Origin: a virus
DNA length: 61,784 nt
Virus record (IMG/VR): IMGVR_UViG_3300029448_000029
Span: 1 to 61,784 of that record
Direction: 5' to 3' (one strand)
Made by a program: the position numbers and the translations under genes. Shown piece by piece: positions 42,698-51,000 of this stretch. Each line of letters begins with the position of its first letter. Positions within the stretch are counted from its first letter, which is position 1. A model generated the notes under the pieces. It was not told the DNA's origin. It did no database searches and worked only from the letters and a program-made list of their open reading frames with translations.

Positions 42698-44554
42698 TCA
42701 ATATGATCCGAGTGTGTAAATAAACTGGAATGAAACTTCTTTTGGTGCTGTTGAAGTTGTGACATTTGTTACGTTGGATGAAACAAGTTCTCCCGTGAAT
42801 GGTGTGATGGTTGGCTCAGCATCAATGGATTCCACCTCAAATCTAAACTGTTGGCCTGTGACGTTATCTGAAATAACATCACCAACTCTATACGGTGTTT
42901 CTCTTTTTAAACTACCCTTAACTTTTGTATTAGATATTGTCTCTAAGTTTGCACGCGCCAACACCCCGCTTGATCCAAAGAAAGTAACCTTACTTGATTG
43001 TTTAGTTTTTGCACCAGCCTTAGTAAGGTTTGCTTGAGCCGTTGTTGATTTTGTAACATTCGAAATTGAAGTTGATGCTGCGATGGTTGGATTGTCACCG
43101 AAAGTAAATGTAGCAGCACTCAGGGTGGGGAGTTCCTTTAAGGTAATCTTAAATTTATTTGTGAACACCTCAGACTCATTTCTATTTGTTCCAGATCCTG
43201 CTATAATTTCAGCACCACCTCTATTGGTTTTGACATCTCGAAACAATCCATAACGAGTGAATGTTGACTGTGACGTATCAGCGGTGTCGCTTATTTGATC
43301 TGCACGAACAACAACTTTGATCATAACTTTTGTGGCACCAATCAATCGTCTTGGATCTGCAAAAAGACCACCTTGATAATCAAGTGCAAAAGTAATTCTA
43401 TTTCCAAGATTCTCGATGGGTGCAGCAACAACCGAAATATCTCGATAGTCTTTGCCCGCACTTCTTAGTTGGATTCCATCAACAACGTAATTCTGTCCTT
43501 TTTTATAAGTTGTCAATCTTACTTCAGCACCCTCTCCAGTTTGGCTACTAAGAGTAAGAACAGGGTTCTCCGTTGTAATTGTAAGATCCTCTTCAGTGAG
43601 ACCAGATAAATCTATGAAGACGTTGTGAATCTTCCCTTCATTTTCCTTAGAGTTTTTGTAAACTTCGGATTGAAGTTTTGTGTTTGAATTAGGACTAAGG
43701 AACTTAGATCCATCTATTGCCAACTCATAACCAGATTTTACTGGTATTTTAGGGGCACAACCAGTCGAACCTGTTGCTCCAGTTCTACCACAGAATTGAT
43801 TTGGTCTGAAGATAAATTCTCTATTTAAACCTCTAGCCACCTCAAAGCACTTAGAGCAAAGAACATTGTCTATACAAAAATCGAGTTGACCTGCACGATA
43901 AATATTATCAGTGACGGGTTCGAGTGCATCATTTTTGTGATACAGACAACACGCCCCTGTTTCCCCAATATTTAATCCACAACCTCGTCTGAACGCTTCC
44001 TCTCTAAGAGAAACACCAGTGGGAACAACATCATACTCATTGATATCCGGAACGGGGATATAGTTGGTTGTTTTAAATTTTAATTGATCTAAATCTACTT
44101 TATACAGAAACTTCCATCTATAGCCATCCTCCAGAGGTTCATCATCTCTATCTCGTGTAGGCTTCACAGTTGAGGAATTTAATCCTCTTAAATCATAACG
44201 ATTTTTTTCGTTGGATCCCAAGCATACAAAAACCTCGTCTTTGTCTGTAATAGCATAATAGTTTCTGGCCTCACCAGTTTCACCCGCAGGAATGCCAGTC
44301 GATTGATAGGGATAATAAACACCACCGGACTTCCAGTTGACTCGTCTACCGACAATGGAAACGTCAGTGTCTCTAACTTTTTGCAAAAAGTTTACTGAGT
44401 CCCAAACGTCGTTGTCATCTTGAATAGTGTTGATTGGATTTTCAACTCCAGTCTCACCACCCAAGAAAAACAACCAATTACTTTGATCACCTCGAATGAA
44501 GTTGTAAAGTAATTTTGCATTGTCTATTCCAATTGATCTTTGGGTTGATACCAT
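42698..44554 (-). CDS. 8: gp8 baseplate wedge protein with inserted Cys module
   Basis: A 618-aa wedge protein, about twice T4 gp8 (334 aa). The gp8-like N-terminal part is recognisable: AKLLYNFIRGDQSNWLFFLG, DVSIVGRRVNWKSGGVYYPY, and PLEDGYRWKFLYKVDLDQL. At about residues 200-262 there is a cysteine module (TGACCLYHKND, LCSKCFEV, FCGRTGATGSTGC) resembling the CC units of the fibre genes. The C-terminal third is beta-rich and Thr/Ser/Asn-rich (GVISD-type strands). An AGGAA ribosome site precedes the ATG. Position next to gp7-gp6 supports the call. Confidence 0.78.
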   Translation of the reverse strand: MVSTQRSIGIDNAKLLYNFIRGDQSNWLFFLGGETGVENPINTIQDDNDVWDSVNFLQKVRDTDVSIVGRRVNWKSGGVYYPYQSTGIPAGETGEARNYYAITDKDEVFVCLGSNEKNRYDLRGLNSSTVKPTRDRDDEPLEDGYRWKFLYKVDLDQLKFKTTNYIPVPDINEYDVVPTGVSLREEAFRRGCGLNIGETGACCLYHKNDALEPVTDNIYRAGQLDFCIDNVLCSKCFEVARGLNREFIFRPNQFCGRTGATGSTGCAPKIPVKSGYELAIDGSKFLSPNSNTKLQSEVYKNSKENEGKIHNVFIDLSGLTEEDLTITTENPVLTLSSQTGEGAEVRLTTYKKGQNYVVDGIQLRSAGKDYRDISVVAAPIENLGNRITFALDYQGGLFADPRRLIGATKVMIKVVVRADQISDTADTSQSTFTRYGLFRDVKTNRGGAEIIAGSGTNRNESEVFTNKFKITLKELPTLSAATFTFGDNPTIAASTSISNVTKSTTAQANLTKAGAKTKQSSKVTFFGSSGVLARANLETISNTKVKGSLKRETPYRVGDVISDNVTGQQFRFEVESIDAEPTITPFTGELVSSNVTNVTTSTAPKEVSFQFIYTLGSY

Positions 44555-44566
44555 TTTTATTTCCTA

Positions 44567-45772
44567 TTAACTACAAGAGGGTAAACTTTGATTTGGACTA
44601 TCCGCAAGTTCTCGAAGAAAGAAGAAGTCACCAATATTTATATTGCGAAAAGCCGTCCCCTCAGTAATATCGACGGACCAGCCAGGATGATTAAATGTTG
44701 TGGCATTGTCTCCTGATCCGTCACGATCAAGATCAAATGTGCAACCCGATGGATAAGTTAATCCTTCTGTATCATTCAGACGATAGGGGATATAATTTCC
44801 CAGAATGGTTGTTTCGGATGATCCAAATTCACCCTCAAAATCTGCGGGTGGAACATAATCATCATTCTCCACATTAAATATAACTTGAATGCCTGCCGGG
44901 TGAGCGACCGTTTTATACGTTTCCTGTGCAGCATCGTCCAACTCAAACACTTGATCATCAATGTTATTTTTTACACGAAGAAGATATGCATAATCGTGAT
45001 AGAAACAGTTATCATGTAAAACTAATTCTCCGATTGCCGACTCTTGTAAATAAATTCCATCATCGGTATCTAAATTAGAATTACTTATCTCTGGAACACC
45101 ATCGTCTAATCTAATAACATTTCTTTTTGGCTCATAAATTTCTGTTTGTGCATCAATCTCAGGATATAGTTTTGAGAAGTAATATTGTGCGGCTTGCTTT
45201 GTGGTTTTCTTTGTGTAAAATTCTGCTCGGACATCCTTAATAAAATCAACTATCGAAGTTTCATCCGAACCAAAAACAGGAGTGAGGTGAGGATGATTTT
45301 CTAATCCTTCGGCATATTGAGAAACAACATTTGTCAATAAAGTTTTTCTAACATCGTCCTGATAGATAAACCCAGTTTCATCAATTCCCTCTGAATTTGG
45401 ATTTTTTGCTATTCTTTCAATGTCAATTAACTTCGATACGTCATCAATCGTGGTAAAATATTCAGAGCCATAGCCACCTAAAACAGATGGATTTGATGTG
45501 TAAAGCCACTCATAATATCCCTGAACAAAATAAATAAAATCGGTATAACCCAAAATAGAAAGATATTTGGGCAATCCTATATCGTAATAACCAACACCAG
45601 AACCTTCCGCTCGGGTGCTTCTCAGCGGGACATCAGGTCTTGGATAATTTGGAAATGGATCCGGAGGAGATAATCGTTTTGTGTCTGTAAATTGTGCCGG
45701 ATATTTAGATACAATTTCCCTATACCGATACTCTTTGTTTTTAGCCGTATTTTTTAATACTGAGCCGAACAT
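44567..45772 (-). CDS. 7: gp7-like baseplate wedge protein
   Basis: A 401-aa protein between gp6 and gp8, the T4 gene 7 slot; T4 gp7 is 1032 aa, so this is a reduced form. It contains FIYFVQGYYEWLYTSNP near residue 82, FIKDVRAEFYTKKTTKQAAQ, and a domain HDYAYLLRVKN...YKTVAHPAGIQVIF whose YxxYSYVI/HPAG pattern is seen in wedge and neck proteins of marine T4-like phages. The start overlaps the gp6 stop by one base. Confidence comes mostly from synteny. Confidence 0.6.
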   Translation of the reverse strand: MFGSVLKNTAKNKEYRYREIVSKYPAQFTDTKRLSPPDPFPNYPRPDVPLRSTRAEGSGVGYYDIGLPKYLSILGYTDFIYFVQGYYEWLYTSNPSVLGGYGSEYFTTIDDVSKLIDIERIAKNPNSEGIDETGFIYQDDVRKTLLTNVVSQYAEGLENHPHLTPVFGSDETSIVDFIKDVRAEFYTKKTTKQAAQYYFSKLYPEIDAQTEIYEPKRNVIRLDDGVPEISNSNLDTDDGIYLQESAIGELVLHDNCFYHDYAYLLRVKNNIDDQVFELDDAAQETYKTVAHPAGIQVIFNVENDDYVPPADFEGEFGSSETTILGNYIPYRLNDTEGLTYPSGCTFDLDRDGSGDNATTFNHPGWSVDITEGTAFRNINIGDFFFLRELADSPNQSLPSCS

Positions 45773-47658
45773 TACAGAGGTTTAACCTCCACATTTTGTT
45801 GAACAATATTTAAAACCATTTGTTGTTTTGCAGAGATATTATTGTTTTCTGGTTTGATGGTTAATTTTATTTCTTCATTACCAGTAACTCTAGGATTAAT
45901 TTTGATAAGTCCAGTTTTATGATTTATTTCACCAACACCGCCCTGCTCGACAACCTCAATAATGGTTCCGTTATCTCTACCAAGATAGAGTGGGGAAAAT
46001 CCATAAAGATTCGGTTCAAGCCCAGAGTCAACTATGAAAACATCATCCCTATCAAATCGAGGACTATAAAAACTACTTGATTTTAACCCTTGACCGATGC
46101 CTCCTCGTGTTATTTTATTTCTAAAAGAAATTTGATCAATAACGGCTGAGTTTACATCAAAATCAGTTTCCATTGTAACATCAGTGACAATATTTTCAGG
46201 AAGAATCGCGTTTGGCTCAGTTCCAGTAATAATTTCACTAAAACGTGATGTGATAAAATTATTATTAAATTTGGAACCACCATAATTTTGTTCAACGTTT
46301 TCTCTGATATCAAAAGATAATTGATCTTTATTTTTTTGTGTGTTTAATGAATTGAAAAATACAGTGTATGATAAATTCAGTTGGAATACTTGTGGTGGAA
46401 TATATTCTGGCATGATTGACAACGGTGATTTTTCTCTTAACAAGTCGAGAAGATCATTCGCTTGTTGAGGTCCAGTTGTAAGTAAAGAAACAAATACTCT
46501 ACCATAGTAAGGTGGATCCAATTCCTCACCACCAAACACACTAACGGTTCCCTCTGGACTAGATCCATCGGGAACAAAGTCTTTAATCAAACCAAGATAA
46601 TCATTTCTCGTAACAGCACGGTCCTGTGCGGCAAACCATTTTGGAGCAAAGAATCTGATTAACTCAGGATCAGGGCCGTCGGATCCAGCAAAACTCTCGG
46701 AAACTAATCGAACGCTTCCGTTTCCATCGGTGTAAGTAAATTTTCTAATCTCGTTTGCAACTTTTCCCGATGGAATAAGATAGGATATTCTAATCTTATC
46801 TGTCGGAAGTATTCTTCTACCAACATTGTCCGTTTCAAGATTTGGATTACCAACATCGACCAACTCTCCGTTTGCTCTCGCAGAGAAGATAATCTTCACA
46901 CCTTTATTTAATCTCTCAACGAAATAAATTGTGCTATCCTCGGAGATAGTAGAGTTTACGAATTCAGACTTCGAATATGTTGAAAAAGTAGAACCACCGT
47001 CTGTGCTAACTTCGAGTTCAATGGAGTCAATATCAATTCTGTCATCATTAAGAGTAAACGTTTGATTAGTGGTATTAACTAAATTCGTAATGTCTCGACG
47101 TAAGATTAAATCTTTTGCCTCGTATAGGATGACGCTCTCTGCCTTATTTGTCGTCGTATCTAATTCATAAGATTGTAAGGTATAAAAATTGTAGTTTGAT
47201 CCATCTGCATCTGTTCCAGTAAACTTGGAGTATTGTGGTATTCTTGCCGTCAAGTTTTCGACATCAATTGTTGCTCTAGCGGCAACTGATGCTCGAACAG
47301 TAAATCCAAGAGGTTTAGTTATAGATATCAAGGATTCCATTCGTTGTGCGGTGTCAAGATACAGTTCATTCGCAATCATGTTTGAATAGAAACCATAATA
47401 CATGGTGTTGTATGTGAGAGCGTCAATCAAAACATTTAAAGCGGATGAGGTAAAATCTAAATCATTAAGAGGACTATCTGTTCTCTGAAGATAGTTAATT
47501 ATACTTTGTTTGATTCCCTCATATGTTAAGTTACCGAGTCGAATAGAGGAATCCGACAAAATGGTTTCTTCGGCTGTTGCCGTTTCAGTGGAGTCACCAT
47601 TTCCATTTCTATAAACGTTTGAGCCTCCAGAACTTGTTTGTGTAGTATGGTATGACAT
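45772..47658 (-). CDS. 6: gp6 baseplate wedge protein
   Basis: A 628-aa wedge backbone protein (T4 gp6 is 660 aa; related to gpJ of P2). The N-terminal block TYEGIKQSIINYLQRTDSPL, then DFTSSALNVLIDALTYNTMY and YGFYSNMIANELYLDTA, is the signature of T4-like gp6, followed by a central RDITN...R beta region and WFAAQDRAVTRNDYLGLIKD. It overlaps gp25 by one base. In the virion six gp6 dimers tie the wedges around the hub. Confidence 0.95.
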   Translation of the reverse strand: MSYHTTQTSSGGSNVYRNGNGDSTETATAEETILSDSSIRLGNLTYEGIKQSIINYLQRTDSPLNDLDFTSSALNVLIDALTYNTMYYGFYSNMIANELYLDTAQRMESLISITKPLGFTVRASVAARATIDVENLTARIPQYSKFTGTDADGSNYNFYTLQSYELDTTTNKAESVILYEAKDLILRRDITNLVNTTNQTFTLNDDRIDIDSIELEVSTDGGSTFSTYSKSEFVNSTISEDSTIYFVERLNKGVKIIFSARANGELVDVGNPNLETDNVGRRILPTDKIRISYLIPSGKVANEIRKFTYTDGNGSVRLVSESFAGSDGPDPELIRFFAPKWFAAQDRAVTRNDYLGLIKDFVPDGSSPEGTVSVFGGEELDPPYYGRVFVSLLTTGPQQANDLLDLLREKSPLSIMPEYIPPQVFQLNLSYTVFFNSLNTQKNKDQLSFDIRENVEQNYGGSKFNNNFITSRFSEIITGTEPNAILPENIVTDVTMETDFDVNSAVIDQISFRNKITRGGIGQGLKSSSFYSPRFDRDDVFIVDSGLEPNLYGFSPLYLGRDNGTIIEVVEQGGVGEINHKTGLIKINPRVTGNEEIKLTIKPENNNISAKQQMVLNIVQQNVEVKPL

Positions 47659-48077
47659 TAGATAGCCCTTATAAGTTCAATTTGAGCAGACCTTGTCTGT
47701 GCCCCATCTGGCTCACCGACTAATCTGTAGTTTAAATTTAATATTACGTTATTTGAATCCATTCTAGACTCATCAATTTCAATTGATTGGAAAATTACTC
47801 TCGGTTCATATAAACTAAGAGCATACTCTATTCTTGTCGAAAGAGAAGCGACTGCCTCTGGAGTTAAGTTTTCAAAGAGAAACTCCGTGATCCCTCCACC
47901 AAATCCCGGCAGAAATGGCTTTTCGCCGGGTGTGGTTAACACTAAATTTTTTATCGCTTGCACGATTGAGTTTTGATCTCTTTTTATACCGATAGCGAAC
48001 GGGGAATCGTCTCCGACTCTTGTGAACGCAAGATCAAAATCAGTGAACCTATTTCTAGTTGGGATTTTTTCAGCCAT
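47658..48077 (-). CDS. 25: gp25 baseplate wedge protein
   Basis: A 139-aa gp25/gpW-family protein (T4 gp25 is 132 aa), which nucleates sheath polymerisation. Typical features: FTDFDLAF, NSIVQAIKNLVLTTPGEKPF, then LPGFGGGITEFLFENLTP and a C-terminal NVILNLNYRLVGE strand pair. GGAGG ribosome site; one-base overlap with gp6. The gp6-gp25 adjacency is standard. Confidence 0.96.
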   Translation of the reverse strand: MAEKIPTRNRFTDFDLAFTRVGDDSPFAIGIKRDQNSIVQAIKNLVLTTPGEKPFLPGFGGGITEFLFENLTPEAVASLSTRIEYALSLYEPRVIFQSIEIDESRMDSNNVILNLNYRLVGEPDGAQTRSAQIELIRAI

Positions 48078-48096
48078 TTTTCCTCCGTTTTATGTA

Positions 48097-51000
48097 TCAC
48101 TCCTGCGTGTAAATCGGATCAGTAATATCATTTGGATCTTGCGGGGTGCTATCTCTAAAGCAAGTAATACCCATCATGTGAGCCCCTAGACGAATGTTGT
48201 GTTTTATAGAGCCAATCAACCATCTACCAGCCGATCTCTTGCTCGGGTGTTTGTTATCTATGGGTTGTGGATTGACAACCTCGATAATCTGACCGGGACG
48301 AAGCGAGAGATCGCCGGGTAAAACACCAATTGCTTTTTGTGTCGTAAGTTGCATCATTTGTGCATCTCGACGAAGTGGTGCTTCATTTGGTGTGTCCCAG
48401 AAAGTCGCATATGTTCTTGATGCCTCTAAGTATTCTGCAAAGTTTTCTCCCTGCTCTGGACAATTGCAACTATTTGATGCGTTGGGATCAGAGTAAATAC
48501 AACCAAGGTAACTATCTCCGAGTTTCTCTTCAATCAAAGAACACTCGTCAATTTGAGATTCTAACTCTGAAATTTCTTGTGCCGTCGGTTCTTTAAAATC
48601 CTCTTCAGTCAAAATACCAAGAAGTCGCAAATATCGGTTCGTTAAACTTTCAATAAACGATTCCTCGTCCTCTCTCTCCTCCAAGTATCGCTCATAGTCT
48701 AGAACGTCTGGACGGAGTTCTTGCATTGGACAGTTGATATACGGATCATAGTCATCCTCTCCTGTATCTGGTGGTGCAATCACAGGACCATCTGGATTTG
48801 CACACTCATAGCGAGAGCATAAACTAGATTTGTTTCTTCGTGCGAATACAACAAACTGTCCGGAAAAGTTTCTCTCTAAGTCATGAATGTAATCGTCAAG
48901 TTTTACATCGTCTAATGTTGTGGCATTTTCTGGTGGTGTAAACACACCATACTCGGACTCACCGGAAATATCAAATTTCCAAACATATTCTTCAGGAGAA
49001 AATACATCAACATCCTCTGGCGGTGGGAAGTTTTCTTCATTGTAACTCCATAACATTCCAAAGTCCGAGACGAAGCCGTTTCTAACAAAACCAGATCCAC
49101 CCCAAGAATATCGTTGATATGCTCTTTGTTCAAGCAAAGAAAGTTTAGTCTCACCTTGATATGAATTTGTGTTTACAAATTGTTGATAATCACCATCGTG
49201 CCAAATCGAACTCTGGAAATGTTGTTCAAACAATACGTCTGGGCTGACACCACTCATCGGTGCTTTAAATGAGTGCCACGATGATGGAAGTCTCTCGCCG
49301 GGGACTGGTAAGTTATTGAATGAAACGTGGGCCCACTGATTCTCCTCCGTCACCGTTCGATAGAATACGTTTATCGGATCGTATGCCTCTGCCTCTACCG
49401 CTTTAATCGGATAAAGAACTGGCTTAGTTCCAGATTCATAAAGATGATCTTTCCATTTGTCTGTTCGCGTTACAGCAACATCAAACCCAAAGGGATCAAT
49501 ACCAATGACACTCATGTTATAATTCGCAGAATGTCTACCAAATGGTCCGGCAGTTAACTGAACAAGATAAGGTGCGTAATACTCTGTTCCTGCATCTCGA
49601 ATAAAACCATATGGGAATTCAGAGAGAGTGTCCTCTCCGATTGGAGTTTCAAACTCAACACGAATATAACTTTGAACCTCTGCAAAGAATCTTCTCGGGG
49701 ATTTAAATGACTCTCTCGGAGTATACCAGTTTGCTCTGTTCACATAATCATTTAGAAGATCACTACAATCTAAGGCATCACACGCATTTGTGTATTGTGG
49801 TCCGACGTTATATTCCAAATAACCATCGTCTCTATACAACGGTGATTTATTTCCTCCACTAATATAATCATCGGTATAACCAAGTTGACCACCACGACCA
49901 CCATTAATCGAGATACCAATAATTTCTATGGTGAGTTGTCCGTCCAAGTTAAAGTAAATTGTGCTTTCGGCTTCACCTCCATCCACATCAGCCGCGAGTC
50001 GTGCGAATTGATTAACCGAGCCTATCGGTTCATTTGGATCACCCTCGGGATATGAACACGATCCATCGTCCACTGTCGCATTGGGATTATAATTTAAAGC
50101 CGTCGGATCAGTGCAACCAGAAATTTCCTCTGGTTCGGGCGGCTCTGGTGAATCTGGATCTGGAATGTCTGGATCTGTTCCACCACCACCGGACTCCTCG
50201 CCGGGACTTGTCGTCATGGTTGACGCTCTCGTTGGTGTAATTTTTACGATTAACTCGCCGGGGAAACCAAAGTCTCTGTAGAAATGTGATCCATAGTTTG
50301 TTGATAAACCAAAACTACTCATACCAAGATTTTTTGCAAACGCCATTGGATCAAAGACATTATCACCCATCGTATTTGCACCAAGTTGCGTTCTTTGTGT
50401 TTGGTCGCTTGAGCCCCCAAAAGTCATAGGATCAGTATAATCCTCAACTTGACTAAAATAACGATCTTGATCAAGAACTGTTTGTCCCGTATAATAGTCA
50501 AATGGTGTATTGTGTCTGTATGCACTGTCAATCAAAGTTTTAACACCAAATGCCGTGTCATTTCTTTTTCCACCAACGTTGTTTCTGTTGCCCATAAATG
50601 GAGTGAAGAAAACATCGAATGGACTGTATCCCCATCGTCCATAATACCTTCCAACACCGCTTCTAAACGCTGCTGCGTCTGATATTGATACTCCGGGCCC
50701 GAGCAAATCTCCTCCAACGCCGGGTTTACTAGCCCAGTCCTCATATGCAAAGTCTGGTTGATCTGTGTTAATTCTATATCTTTGAACTAAGGGAACCAAA
50801 CCGCTTCCGGCCACGCTCTCCTCATATTGTTCTTGTTCACTTGGTAGTTGTGCAGCAAGATACGTTGGATCACGACCGGTAAAATTATTATTATTAGCGT
50901 TAAGTCCGGATAAGTTTTCTACATCAAAAATAGAATTTAAAGTTGTATTATTTATGCCACTTAATGCAAAGAAGCGAGGTTGCCCTTCCACAAACACATG

